Below, in pieces: positions 10,661 through 22,450 of a stretch of DNA of 64,000 bases. Each line of letters opens with the position of its first letter. Position 1 is the first letter of the stretch. The stretch covers positions 668,797 through 732,796 of the forward strand of contig NC_052512.1 of assembly GCF_014356525.2 (NCBI RefSeq). The letters are read 5' to 3'. Under the pieces are notes generated by a model, which did no database searches, was not told where the DNA came from, and worked only from the letters and a program-made list of their open reading frames with translations. The stretch is from Nilaparvata lugens (lineage: Eukaryota; Arthropoda; Insecta; Hemiptera; Delphacidae). The position numbers and the translations under genes were made by a program.

Positions 10661-12180
10661 GGAATTATATTTATAAAATGGAAGTACCTGGCTATATGTT
10701 GAGAGATTATATCGTTAAAGAAATGATAAATGTTCTGATATATTGTATACTATTTGTTATGGCTGTGATATGGATAAAAGACTGTGTTGTGGATAGGATG
10801 AAAAATATTGTATTATTATTATTAAATGAAACTACTATTTATGATCGGAAATTTAATATTATAAAAATGTTTATTGTTGTGGGCATAATGATTTATAACA
10901 AACTGAAATTGAGAATATTAAATGAAAATAATGAAAGGAAGTTGAGTTGAGACTACAGGATGATTGGAAAAAGAATGGATTAAAAGGTATTACCATTAAG
11001 GAAGCTAGGAATGGTTTAAAAAAGTATACCAGATACCGGGTTTTATATTTTTGAAGGAAAAATCATCATTAGGACAGCCTCATCTATAAATAACAACCGG
11101 ACAGCAGATAACCAAACGGCCTACAGCAACATCTACAAACAGAATGCAAAAGATGCAAGTAATCACAACATTTCTACGAACCATATCATCGAATTTGAAA
11201 ATAATATGATAAGAAGTCATAGAAAACATCATTATCAAAAGAAATTACTGACCTATCATGATAAATCCAGTCTTGGCCTAGACCGCATGGCAACAATCCA
11301 GCGTTTTATTCCTTCCAACTGTCAGAAGCCTGAAACAGTCAAAGAACAATTTTTTAAGTATGTAATTCATAATCTACACCATATAAAAAGGACACAAGCG
11401 GGGATAGTAAAAATAAAATTTGTTAATTACCTTTAAAAGGAAAAAATGCAGCAGTTAGGTTAACTATGAGATTCGACAGCAAATTCTGATGTAAGCAGTA
11501 TGAAATGTAGAGCCAGTAGTCAGCTGGGCAAAGCCACCTGAATTAAATACAGCCCTCAAACATATGATTATGAAAGAAGTATTGTACCCCAAAAATGTTA
11601 TTTATTATTGTTATTTATCGTATTTGTCAGTGTTAATATATTTATTTATATGTTTTATAATTTATTACCATTATTTTGCCATGTTGTTACTGGAAAAACC
11701 TCAATTAAATGCTAGTTACCATAAAGCCAAACCATGTTGCAAAACAAAGGAATTGTATCTGATATATGGAAGATTATTGATATTAAGACCTAGGAATTAT
11801 AATGAAGTATAAGCCCCAGGAAATTTATACATCAAAGTTATTGTTTGAAAGAAATCTATTATAAGAATCTCAGTGTAATGTGTGGAATTAGGTTGGCGGC
11901 CTTGCGAGCGGCAAATTTGAAAATACTATGTTATAAATGTTGTAATGAGGAATGTGTCTGAGATGTTATATTTGTGATATTTTTGTGTTGATAAGGAGAA
12001 TTTATTATTGTATTTGATGGAGGTCTAAGGGGGGTGTAGCAGATAAGGTCTGCAAATTATTGTAAATCTTTGAGAGTATTTTTTGTAGACAAAGTATGGA
12101 ATATGTCGATGTGTTGAAGGATGGATTCCATTAAAAACATTGTGATTCTCAAATATTCTGAATTCAAATCCAGGGGAGTG
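10612..12180 (+). other. possible 3' internal region of an LTR element
   Basis: An AT-rich stretch ending in CAGGGGAGTG (12171-12180), a polypurine-tract-like run just before TGTAACATAT. A frame at 10612-10950 (112 codons) has one hydrophobic segment (VLIYCILFVMAVIWI) and one at 11206-11436 is basic. Neither matches a family I recognise, and AT-rich DNA gives such frames easily. Confidence 0.3.
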
Positions 12181-13245
12181 TGTAACATATTTAATTTGGA
12201 TAGATAAATAAAAATCCGTAGTTGAAAGATTTATAGGTCTAAGTGAAGTAATAGGCTAATATCGCCAAAGATGATAACGTTAAAGATTAGATAATATCAG
12301 ACATCCTGGCTAAGTTGTACAACAGCCGAAGAGGAATGGAAATAATTTCTGCTACTATATAATATCATATAAAATATTGAAAAATTTGAGGTTAGGCATA
12401 AAACATTTACTGATCGGCAACCTAACGATCGACCGAGTCATACAACATAGAATCTGACCAAACACCTTGGCAGAAATTTATTGTGGCAAAACAGTATACA
12501 ACTTGAGGAACTAAAAGTCTCACGTGGCTGATTATTGTAATATCGAAACAACTAATAATCTATAAAAAATTACTTGGCATGTAAAAAGCATATTTAAAAA
12601 CCCCAACAAAAATAATTGAATGTATTAAGGAAGTAGGAGGTTACTGGGCGCATGAATACTGTAATAATTTGCATGCACCAATCAAATAGTGGCAATTGAT
12701 AGGCGGCAATAGTGAGCCGATTCAAAAATATTTGTATATATTTCTACAAATAATAAGAATTTGTAAAAAATTGTTGTGTAGTCTATGTTTTGGATATGGC
12801 CCGAAGGCAAAGAAATATAAAATAACAAAGTAATTAAAAAAAAAACAAAGAAGAAAGATGTAACATAAGTAATAATTAATATTTTGGTACGGTCCATTGA
12901 GCCTTGAATGGCAGAGGAATAGAATATTCAAATTTTATGTAAATTTGGAAATCGGAAATGAAAATTGTAAAAATGAGAAGAGAGAATCCCACTCGCCTGC
13001 CAACTACCACCATGAGAGGTCACCAAAAATTATAGAGTGTAATACCTTACTGTACCTTGTAATAATTAAAGTTAAATTCAATTACTAAATTTCTCATAAG
13101 ACTTTGTGATGCTCATATAAAGCAAAAGTCATTTTTGAATAATTTTTAACCCCTTGGAAGAGACGACTCCGGCTACAATAATCCAGGACCACCAGGAGTT
13201 GGATTGACATCAGCAGCTCATAAGAAAATTCCGGCACGTGAGTGA
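12181..13245 (+). repeat. LTR-like repeat H, copy 1
   Basis: Starts TGTAACATATTTAATTT after a polypurine tract. It aligns with 19285-20300 over about 1 kb, with many shared blocks such as TATAGGTCT, ACACCTTGGCA, TGCATG(C/A)ACCAATCAAAT and CCGGCAC, but with heavy divergence and indels. Interpreted as a long LTR of an old retrotransposon. Confidence 0.5.
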
Positions 13246-14217
13246 AAAATATTGAAATAGTGATAGGGCGCCCTCAGTGCTTCAAATTAAATAGAATCAA
13301 AGCTAGCTCGTCGAAAGGGTTTTTTATAAATTAAGAATTTGGTAAAAATACTTGCGCAAGTAAAGATAGTATAAAAGGTATTTTATTAGATAGTAACGAA
13401 TCAATCCATATATCAGAAGATCAATCAATCAAAGAAGTCTAAGATCTAGGCTGTTGATACAATATTCATATGATTTGTCATATCATATATATATTTGTCA
13501 TATTTTTTATCATTAATTTCAGCAATATAATTCGCGATAATTTTAATGTAGCTCTGATTCACTAGATGAATTGCTTTATTTATTCCTTCAGGTGCAGAAT
13601 CTCGCACCCTGAGATAAAAAATATATTTATTACAAAGAAATCTATTAGAAACTATAGAATTTAATGTATATATTGGATTACTAGTTTGTCAATTTATCAT
13701 GCTGACTTGAGAATTTATTCAAAATAGAATGGTCCAAGTCGACAAGTATTAGCAAGCTGATATTGCAGCTACATGCAAATAACTGCATATGATCAAAAAA
13801 AATGAAAGCACATGGTAGCGTTTCGTGCTATAAAACTTAAGAATAGTATTAGCCTGTGATATTTTCGATTATTGTTTGTCTTATATTATATATTTCTGTC
13901 GCTCTATATATTTTTGCTCTGATTTATTTTTTTTTGAGATATTTGTTAATATATGTATCAAATTGTTTATGGTGTACGATTTATTTTTATTCCTCAATAC
14001 TATAGGATAAGTATTATATATATATATTTTTTAATGAATTATCAGAATTATTGTGGAAGCTCATATCTGGGCCTATAAAGATTTTTATGAGACTGTATCC
14101 TATAAAAAACCACGACCTGATCTTTATAATTATTAAAATATTTTCATGCTCTACCGATTGATGCCAAGCAGGAGGCTAATCGTTATTTAATTATAAAAAA
14201 TAACATGACAATGTTTA
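13246..14217. other. unassigned AT-rich DNA
   Basis: No gene or clear repeat seen. A short palindrome GGTGCAGAATCTCGCACC lies near 13591. Confidence 0.5.
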
Positions 14218-14511
14218 TAGGTTTGTATTTCACCAGATCTCGAAAACGGCTTTAACGATTCTCACGAAATTCAGAACATAGTAGGTTTATAATATGAAGA
14301 TTTGTTTGCACTAGGTCTTATCCCTGGGAAACTCGCTGAGAGAAATTAAATGAATAATTATTATTCATCCTTGAAAAACAGATGATAATTATTATTTCGT
14401 CATCTGTTGGTGATGGAAGTAAGTGATCTAGTTCATGTGTGTGGGACTGTGTCAAAATAAATTATGACTCAGCTATTGAACTTTTGTAATCACTCAATCA
14501 GGTACTTGATG
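14218..14511 (+). repeat. dispersed repeat F, copy 1
   Basis: Matches 53455-53740 and, in reverse, 15925-16140 (TCTCGAAAACGG, TTCACGAAATTC-like, CATGTGTGTGGGACTGTGTC). Confidence 0.65.
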
Positions 14512-14645
14512 CCGGTTGCAAAAAAGCTGGATTATTTTCAATCCTGATTGATTCCAGTAGATCCACCTTTTTGAAATGGTCTTTTCTGATTTGGTTCACG
14601 TGAAGTCAATCAGGATTAAAATTTAACCGGCTCTTGTGCAACTGG
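14512..14645. mobile_element. palindromic MITE, copy 1
   Basis: About 134 bp with inverted ends: CCGGTTGCAAAAAAGC...CAATCCTGATT on the left and AATCAGGATT...GGCTCTTGTGCAACTGG on the right. The same unit occurs at 15787-15920 and 53740-53873, each time inside repeat F. Confidence 0.65.
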
Positions 14646-14906
14646 GCCTTTGTGAGATATGTGACTTGTGACAGTTGATGAAGCTTATCAATGACTATTC
14701 TAGGCATCAATTTGATCAAAGTCATTAGAGCCATTTTCGAGAAAATCGCGAGAAACCCTGTTTTTGGCAACATTTTAGCCGCCATCTTGAATCACATTTG
14801 ATCGAAATTGTTTGTGTCGGATCCTCATAGTGTAAGGACCTTAAGTTCCAAATTTCAAGTCACTCCGTTAATCGGGAGATGAGATATAGTGTACACAGAT
14901 GCACAT

Positions 14907-14978
<72 letters not shown>

Positions 14979-15115
14979 TATATTATATATACAGACCAAT
15001 ACCCAAAAACCATTTTTTGGACTCAGGGGACCTTGAAACGTTTAGAAATAGGGAACCGTAATTTTTTTTCGAAAAGCAATACTTTCCTCACCTATGGTAG
15101 ACTAATAGGGCAATG
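14646..15115 (+). repeat. dispersed repeat G, copy 2, with (AC)n(TA)n
   Basis: Matches 8020-8240. After GGGAGATGAG a (CA)n run and a (TA)n run follow (14905-14990), then CAGACCAATACCC...TAATAGGGCAATGAAAG, a retroposon-like 3' end. Confidence 0.65.
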
Positions 15116-15284
15116 AAAGTAAAAATGAAGTTGTATTCAAAATGGCGGAACAAAATTTTGATGCGACAGAAAATCAGTTATTTTTATTCAAATAGGATCG
15201 ATCACCAATCATACCTATCATCTAATGTCCCTTTTAAAAGAGATGTTTAGCCGCTTCTATACAACAGCTGGAAGCATGACAAAA

Positions 15285-15470
15285 TTGAAACTTGACGTAA
15301 TGAAATCTTGAAGAACTGAAAATAGGCATTTAACCATCCTCGGTTAATTAAGAATCTATAAGTAAAATTTCAAATTAATCAGTGTAGTAGTTCAGACGTG
15401 ATGATGCGTCAACATAATTCCCTATTCCTTACGTGTATAAGCAAGTTCTTTCCTTTATTATAAAATTTTT
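15285..15470 (+). repeat. dispersed repeat B, copy 2
   Basis: Matches 7210-7440 in part (CTTGACGTAATGAAATC, GTGATGATGCGTCAA). Positions 15116-15284 between the repeats show nothing recognisable. Confidence 0.6.
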
Positions 15471-15614
15471 TATAAAAAAAACTCTTTATTTAGAAGAGTC
15501 ACATCTGAATGGACAGGACTGGCAGGCAGTGAGCCGCTACTGCAAGGATGCCTGGCAATATGGGTACTTCGTGGTTCAGGAATATAATTTCTAATTTATA
15601 TGTACCTACTTTTG

Positions 15615-16140
15615 TAAATGCATAATACTTAAATATTGGGGACCGAGCTCCGCTCTGGAGAACAAAGCATGAAAAAATTATTACGAAAGAAGAAATTAAA
15701 ATAACAATCATACAGAAATGTTCTATCTAGTCACAGTAATTTGAGATTGATTCCAAGAGGAATGCAAAAATTTCCCTCACAAAGGCCCAGTTGCACAAAA
15801 GCCGGTTAAATTTTAATCCTGATTAACTTCACGTGAACCAAATCAGAAAAGACCATTTCAAAAAGATGGATCTACTGGAATTAATCAGGATTGAAAATAA
15901 CCCGGATTTTTTGCAACCAGCACTAAGTACTTGATTGAATGATTACAAAAGTTCAGTTTAACAGCTGGGTCATAATTTTGACACAGTCCCACACACATGA
16001 ACTCGCTCACTCACTTCCATCATCAACAGACGACGAAATAATATTATTTTTATCTGTTTTTCCAAGGATGGATAATAATTATCCTTTTAATGTCCTTCAG
16101 CGAGTTTTTTCAGGGATGAATTTTTATATTATAAACCTAT
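15615..16140 (-). repeat. dispersed repeat F, copy 2, with MITE copy 2 at 15787-15920
   Basis: Reverse complement of 53460-54020 from end to end, including the ...AGCTCGGTCCCC... terminus and the embedded MITE. This is the most complete pair of the family in the window. Confidence 0.7.
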
Positions 16141-16261
16141 AGTCCAGTCACTATATACATTAGTGCATGCGATTTATATTGTAGTTCTGATTTTTTATTA
16201 TATTATTTGGGTACATAAGAGAAGTCCAGAACCAATTTCTTCATGCAAAATTTCCTTGTGC

Positions 16262-16860
16262 TAGATACAGAGTGGCCCAAAAACCTCGTATTTTCGGCTC
16301 ATTTTCCAGTTTTCAGCTATTTCTGCCAATCTCGTAATCGACAGAAAAATTTGCTTTTGCCTTTTTTCAGATTATAAAATTCTGAATAAGATGAAATCAT
16401 TCGAAACTCTCTATCTCCAATGAGTACTCAGTAATGATTTTCAGAAATGAGTGAAATTTGAAGAAGAAATCAATTTTGATGAATTTTAGTTTTTGATCAA
16501 CAATATCTTCCGATTGTTACCATTTAGATGTATAATTCAAAATCCCTCTGAGCGTATTTTTATCAATATTGGGCGTGAATATCAATGTGAGGACAATGTA
16601 GTTGGTGATGATGGTTGAAGCTGAAAATTTGGTGTTTTTAACAATACAAGGAGCATTGTTGTCAGGTGTACCTGGAAATCTATATGAGATAGAGCGCTGT
16701 ACCTGATCTCAAATCCCAGAGGAATTTTGAATTATACATCTAAATGGTAACAATCGGAAGATATTGTTGATCAAACACTAAAATTCATCAAAATTGATTT
16801 TTTCTTCAAATTTCACTCATTTTTGAAAAATCATTCGTTTCACTGCGAATTTGTGTCTGA
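16262..16860. repeat. foldback repeat C, copy 1
   Basis: Two arms, about 16430-16553 and 16717-16850, are reverse complements (AACAATATCTTCCGATTGTT against AACAATCGGAAGATATTGTT), separated by about 165 bp. The loop segment 16580-16710 matches 63085-63200 in reverse. Probably a foldback or MITE-like element. Confidence 0.65.
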
Positions 16861-17074
16861 TAGTACATTATAACTGAAGAATATGAATTATTACTTTTTT
16901 ATTGTAATCTATTCATGTTTTTCTTATGAAATTCAATGATACAGCATAAGACTATGTCCATTTCATTGTACTGGTGGCAAAATTTTACATTGAAAATAAC
17001 TATCTGATAAATTATTCAATTGTAATTAAAACAAATTTCTCCAAAAAATAATTGATGATAATACGTTTAGAGGG

Positions 17075-17515
17075 AAAAAATTAAGAACAAAAAAATTCTG
17101 GAAGAATCGGGATTCAAACCGAGAAACCATCGCTCCAAAAGCGAGTGTTTTACCGTTACGTCACACGGCTCCGTTCGAAAATGATTGTCTTGTAACAGCA
17201 TTATAACCTCCTCATAAAAAAACACCCATCTGGTCTACAACAATGTAGCCTATGACGTATGGAACTTCATGTATGGTAGCATGAATGAAATTTGAACATT
17301 AATTCTGAAAAATCTCGAAGGAAAATTGAAATTTGGGCTTCCAGGTGCACGAGATTGATATTTTAGAATCTATGTGTGCGAAATTTGGAGATCTAATCAT
17401 TCTCGTTTTTCCGGTATGCAATCCACAATTTGACGAGTTTTGATGCGAACAAACGAACACACAAACACACAACAAACAAACAAACACAATCCTACTCTCT
17501 CTTATTATATAGATA
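17075..17515 (-). repeat. tRNA-related interspersed repeat, copy 2
   Basis: Partner of 1-430. The tRNA-like block at 17100-17172 (minus) has an A-box-like TGACGTAACGG, a five-base anticodon stem with four pairs, an apparent UUG anticodon and a B-box-like GGTTTGAATCC. The acceptor arms pair poorly, so a functional tRNA-Gln is unlikely. Confidence 0.65.
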
Positions 17516-17950
17516 CATAGGCTAGATATAGATTTACTTGCATAACTCGATTTACTATCTATTTAGTATAGAAGGTTAGTACAAGGTTATAGTATAGAAG
17601 GTGGTGGAGGAATAAACCAGTCAATCATGTTGTCTGTCATTTACACTGACTTATAACACGAATGTCACTATTCAGCATCCAGATTCGTCATCCAGCTAGT
17701 GATGCTAGGATGTAGCTCTGATAACTAATTTGTAATTGTGTGAACTCATCTGCCAGAAGACTATACTATCGTAGGATTCACTTCAAACTCTTCTCTAAGA
17801 TTTTCAAACAACACCAATTTTTTCTCTCTGATTCATGTTCAACCATTCTTCTTTGATTCCTGTTCATCGTTTTCTCAATTTTATTTCAACTCTTCTGCAA
17901 CATCAAACTTTATTCTTATCATTTAATTTCTTTCATTTCGTATTTTTCAG

Positions 17951-18081
17951 CGTCAGGGTCATGTGATGATGTGGCATTAGAGGATTTCCTGACAAGTGCC
18001 AGCTTTGCACAAATCGAATTGGTTGTGGAGAAATATAACGGGGCTCCTAATTCGAGTGGGAACCTCTCGCAGATGAAATGA
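17951..18081 (+). CDS. terminal coding exon of an unidentified host gene (partial)
   Basis: A pyrimidine-rich tract ending TTTCGTATTTTTCAG at 17936-17950 is a strong 3' splice site. From 17953 a frame of 42 codons runs to TGA at 18079-18081; the first two exon bases complete a split codon. It reads SGSCDDVALEDFLTSASFAQ and then a short helix-like segment and a Ser/Asn-rich tail. The composition is balanced, unlike the surrounding AT-rich noise. No family recognised and no upstream exon identified; any partner should lie at lower coordinates. An A-rich 3' UTR-like stretch follows. The alternative is a chance open frame behind a splice-like site. Confidence 0.5.
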
Positions 18082-18500
18082 AAAAAAAATGTAAAAAGGT
18101 CTCATGCAAGAGATTTATAAGCGTATAGGTAGGTGACATTCAAATTATTCTATCTACAACCATTTTTATAATGTGAACATTGCAATCAATCACATTAGAG
18201 CTTCCTTCTCGCATTGGATTTCCAAAACAATACTCCAATCTTCGCTTTAAGCCACAGTTTTCATATTATGCAACAGGATATCTACAATTACAATGTAAGA
18301 TTATACACAAACAGTGTCGATATGCAATGCTACAGCCATTAAGGCTAGAGTTCGTAACCTATAAATTAATGAGATATGAATTTGTGAGAGCAATATAATA
18401 GTAGCCAACACTTTTAATTATATTCATCTGTTGCCATTACGCTCATACAATATGAAATTTCAATTAGACATCGAATCAGATCTATTCACAGGTTAAGTTC
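18082..18500. other. unassigned, possibly 3' UTR or downstream flank
   Basis: AT-rich. The 72-codon frame at 18180-18398 has no recognisable motif. No clear AATAAA close to 18081. Confidence 0.3.
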
Positions 18501-18509
18501 ATTAGTAGC

Positions 18510-19010
18510 AGTCGAAGAAGCAAGACGTGATTTTGGCAGCTCTCTTATCTTTCATGTTTTCAGTTATCAAGTTTTTATTATCTTTGGAGTTCGTAGCCTA
18601 CTGGTAATTACAGAGAAGATGATGTGCAACGGGGTAAATGTGAAGTTCCTGACCGTGATTTATTGTTGTGCTCGAAATGCAAAATTGATTATCACTTTTT
18701 GTGCCAATCAATTATTGGAGAAACAACTTTTCGGAAGATGTCGGCAGAAACCAGATCAAAATGGTGTTGTTCAGAGTAAAAGTCTCAGAGTAAACTCAGA
18801 GTAAAAGTCGTCCGAAACGAACGATTCAACATCGATAACAACGAAACACAGCAGACATCGGGCGGTGGGGGAGGCGGCGCTTCACCTGCACTGTCGTCAT
18901 CTCAGGCTAACCTTGAGGCTATAGGTCACATTGTGAAGAAGATGATACAAACCGAATTAACCCCAGTGAAAGAAGAGCTAAGTGCGATAAGAGACTCATG
19001 CCCAGCGTGA
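18510..19010 (+). pseudogene. LINE ORF1 N-terminal part with PHD-type finger
   Basis: From 18639 the frame reads CEVPDRDLLLCSKCKIDYHF, then LC...TTFRKMSAETRSKWCCSE, the Cys/His spacing of the PHD-like finger found at the start of many insect LINE ORF1 proteins. A Gly-rich linker (18860-18880) and a coiled-coil-like segment to about 19005 follow. Frameshift or stop near 18775. It is cut at 19010 by unrelated AT-rich DNA. Confidence 0.65.
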
Positions 19011-19054
19011 TCCTTGGTTTCAGTGTTTTTTTTCTTATGTTTGATTTTTTTTCA

Positions 19055-19068
19055 TATATATATATAAT

Positions 19069-19121
<53 letters not shown>

Positions 19122-19122
19122 G
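19055..19122. repeat. (TA)n microsatellite
   Basis: An almost pure TA run with short TAATAA interruptions at its left end. Confidence 0.9.
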
Positions 19123-19284
19123 TAAGCGTATCAACAAACCTCTCAACCATAGGATCAACAGAATCATTATTGTTCAGAAATTCCCATTTTTCATACAGTA
19201 GGTATGTTTTGAGTTTGCTAAAATCAATCATAGTAATTATATTTGTCTGTGTGGCGGGAGTGTGAGGCAATTTACTGTTAAGAT
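19123..19284 (-). pseudogene. LINE ORF2 fragment between endonuclease and reverse transcriptase
   Basis: On the minus strand it reads HTPATQTNIITMIDFSKLKT and then WEFLNNNDSVDPMVERFVDTL, resembling the linker after the endonuclease domain of LINE ORF2. It ends at the TG of repeat H copy 2, which apparently interrupts it. Confidence 0.5.
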
Positions 19285-20510
19285 TGTAACGTATTAAATT
19301 TTGATAAGCAAGCAAAATCGCTAATGGAATGAATTTTTATAGGTCTTGAGCAAACAGCTGCTCTATTATCGCCAGTGCGATAGCAACAAGTGAAAGATTA
19401 GATAATAACGGGTACCATGGCTAAATTAGAGCAGCCGAATAGAAAAGAGTTTTATTTGCTATTTATTACATTATATAAAGTATTGAAATTTGAGGTTAGG
19501 CTATAATACCTACTGGTCGACCACCTAATAATCGATCAAGCCGTATAATGTGAAATCTAGCCAGACACCTTGGCAAAAATTTGTTGTAAACAAATAGTAT
19601 TCAACTAGAGGATTTGGAAAGCACATGGCTTCTGTTGTAGAGGAAAAACAACTTAAACATTCCAAAAATATTTATTATCTTTAATGAGCATGAACAAATA
19701 CACAAAAAAAAAAAATAGAATATTAGGAAGTAGGATATTCATAGGCGAATGGATACATTTGTGAATTTGCATGAACCAATCAAATTACAGTAATCGATGG
19801 GCGCAATAGAGAGCCAATTCAAATTTATCTATAATATTTTTATAAATGATAAGAATTTATAAATTATCACTACTCAGTTTATGTATCGGATATGGTCCGA
19901 GTAATTATAAAATATAATACCTAAGATATAGGTAATAATTTAGCAGATTGGCACGGACTAGTTGATCTTTTAATGGTGTAGTAACCGAATATTTAAATGT
20001 ATTCAAATTTGTAAGTTGGAAGTATATTGTGGAAAATAGGGTAGGACAGAGCCCACTTGCCTGCCAGACACTGCCATGGAATGCCTCTAAATTTTATAGA
20101 GCACAAGTCCCTTTGTTGAATTGTACATTTAAAGACTTAAAATATATTCATTTATTAATTTTGTATAAGACTTGGTGATGCTGTATTGAAGCGTAAGTTA
20201 TTTAAATATTTACTCATTCCCTTGGAGAAGACGACTTCGGCCACCGGAAAATCCAAGACGACTAGGAAATCTGGTTATCTGCTAGAGTAACAGGACTCTC
20301 TCCCGGCACCGAGAAGGAGCTCGGCCTGTGTTTTCGTCACTCTTCTCCTAGACTTCTTGGGACTCGCAATCGTAAAAGTGTGCGGATAATCGAAGTGATT
20401 AAACAGTTTAGTGGATACGCGTGTGAAAGAAGGCTGCGAACAGAATACTACCTAATGCTCTACCGGAGGATTGCTGTCCAGGGACGAATGCTTAAAATAA
20501 AACGGTGAGT
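19285..20510 (+). repeat. LTR-like repeat H, copy 2
   Basis: Begins TGTAACGTATTAAATTTTG, aligned with the start of copy 1 at 12181. Homology is visible to the CCGGCAC near 20300. Copy 2 then carries about 200 extra bases, ending near AAAATAAAACGGTGAGTCC, before similarity of the GTGAGT type resumes. Confidence 0.5.
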
Positions 20511-20529
20511 CCATTCCTTATTGAAAATT

Positions 20530-20995
20530 AGTTAAAAAGGACCTTAGGTCAATTCCAAATTCTCACACGCTTCATCCAATTATTCTCCATTTCTCTAGAG
20601 CGAAATGATACAATGAAGAAGAAATTTCTTTATTTCCTGCTGAAAGTCAATGAGCAGCGATTGTCTGTTGGTGGCTGATTTTAAGAGCTTTAGCTGTTGA
20701 TGCGATGATTTCATGAATATTTCCATTGTTTGTTGAAGGAATACCATGAATTTTGATATTTTTCCTTCGCGAGTATTGCTCCAATTCACAGACTCTCGAT
20801 TCCAGTTCACTTAGTTTCATCTGAAGTGAAGCATTATTCTTTTTCAGTTCAAGATGTTCATTATTTGAAATTTCCATGGCTTTAGTATCAAATTTCGATG
20901 AAAACATTTCCACTGATTTTCCGAATTCTTCCATATTATCATGAATCGTATTAAGTTCATCTTTAAAAGATTGAACTTCATGATCCACACTACTT
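20530..20995 (-). pseudogene. LINE ORF1, coiled coil and RRM-like part
   Basis: Minus-strand frame of 113 codons (20988-20647) continuing in another frame to about 20530. A long coiled coil is followed by LEQYSRRKNIKIHGIP and an alpha-helical segment, the typical LINE ORF1 order. The RRM-like part is broken near 20650 by a frame change. Same family as 8521-9240 and 18510-19010. Confidence 0.7.
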
Positions 20996-22170
20996 TTGAT
21001 TTCCTCTGTAATTAATTTTTAATTTATGATAATATAGTTGTCAGGAAAGTCAGAAACCTTTTTCATTTTCTCGGGAAAATCGTTTAATACTCGACTTACA
21101 AACAGCACACCTCCACTTTAGTCGATTCTCTTTGGATAACTTTTTTTAAATTTGTTTCACTTAATACAGCCATAGTAAAATAAACACTTGCAGTCAGAAC
21201 AGTGAAGCGTTAGCTGTTCCTCAGTAACACTATATCCACGTCAAGCATGCACCTTTTTGCATTCTAGCAAACGAATGTGTAAGGCCAAACGAATGACTAT
21301 CTATTAGAAATACTTAGCTTTTATGATAACAGAGAAGCTGAAAAGACGTTCGTTCAATGGATAAATGCTGAGTGGTGGTTGTCAGTGGCGAAGCTGAAGG
21401 GGAATCTAAGAGTCTGAGACTCACCAAAATTAATATTATTGATTTAAATATTTTTTATTAGCACGCATACATTTCTTTGCAAATTTAGATGAGAACTGGC
21501 CAGACTGCCTTTCAAACTGTTCTGTGCTCTCTGTCCGGCGACAGCCGACTGGCTATCTATTCATTCACATGGTGAGCCTCCAACCCAGGAGACTCTCAAT
21601 TCATTCATAATGAGGTGGGCGTATTGTATGGGTGCTATGACAACGTGACATAGCACCATAGCTATGCAGTAGGACCTTAGAAGGACTGGCAAGGTTTACT
21701 GTAGAACTGCTCCTCTCTACTGTGCAAGTGTAGTATCTGTTTGAGTAACACATTCGTTGGAGCAGTCTGTTACCTGCTACTTGGAAAAATAACTGTTGCT
21801 TTATTTTCATGAACCAGTGAAGGAATGAGCATGTAGGCTTCAGTCGGCAGCCATTGTGAATGAGTGAACATGTGTTGAGGCCATTGAAATTGTATTCATT
21901 CGCTCATTGACTGCAAGATGGCAGGAGAGTTCTATAATAATTTTATAATATCCATTACCATCAATTACCGTTCCACGCACTGGATAGTTTGCCAGTCAGT
22001 GTGAATTTAGCTTTCGTACAGCTATGTACTCGCTCTCAAGGCTTTAAGATTCGGAAATTCGTCCTGAATCTGCTAAATATTCGCGTCATTTAATATCATA
22101 GGAAATTCGGCCTATACATTTATTTATTCATGTACATAAATTACATTTTCGTTTTACGTGAAAGTTGCTC
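20996..22170. other. unassigned, upstream of candidate promoter
   Basis: No gene recognised. CAGTGGCGAAGCT near 21379 resembles the start of a hAT-type transposon end, without a partner seen. Confidence 0.35.
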
Positions 22171-22177
22171 ACGTTTG

Positions 22178-22212
22178 TATAAATAAGGGAAAGTGAATGC
22201 AAGAACTCATTT
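22178..22212 (+). promoter_or_regulatory. core promoter: TATA box and initiator
   Basis: TATAAATA at 22178-22185 lies 31 bases upstream of the A in TCATTT (22207-22212), which fits the insect initiator TCAKTY exactly. The spacing is the canonical one. It precedes the candidate first exon below. Confidence 0.55.
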
Positions 22213-22450
22213 TAGTTTTGTTTTTATCGATAGTCAAGTCATAGTTTTATAGATCCAGACAGTAAAACTTCATCTTAGAACGGGAAAACAGCAAGGAACC
22301 ACTTTAACAATCGCATTTTGGATAGATTGGTTTGTATTTGTATAATTTCACCTATCTTTCCTCTCATCTATCCTATCCAACTGTCCACCTTTTACCTCAA
22401 ATATAAGTAGGCAAGCAATTCGATTCACAACATGTTGATTTTGGGATTTG
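22209..22450 (+). CDS. candidate first exon of a host gene (5' UTR plus 19 coding bases)
   Basis: From the predicted start at 22209, the first ATG in good context (TTCACAACATG) is at 22432-22434. It opens a short hydrophobic frame MLILGF and reaches GGTGAGT at 22450-22456, a consensus donor, giving a phase-1 intron. A short hydrophobic start before an early intron is typical of secreted or membrane proteins. No second exon could be assigned: the acceptor at 22690-22695 would give a stop after a few codons. The product is unknown. Confidence 0.4.

Noticed and set aside
10612..10950. Membrane protein gene (112 codons)
   Set aside because: AT-rich DNA with one chance hydrophobic segment; no homologue recognised and no splice or promoter signal.
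15499..16142. Frames on both strands at 15499-15711 and 15939-16142
   Set aside because: They lie in repeat F and are not kept in the other copies.
17100..17172. Functional tRNA-Gln(UUG) gene
   Set aside because: The acceptor stem pairs poorly and the T stem is only partly paired; a second degenerate copy at 35-106 shows it is part of a dispersed repeat.
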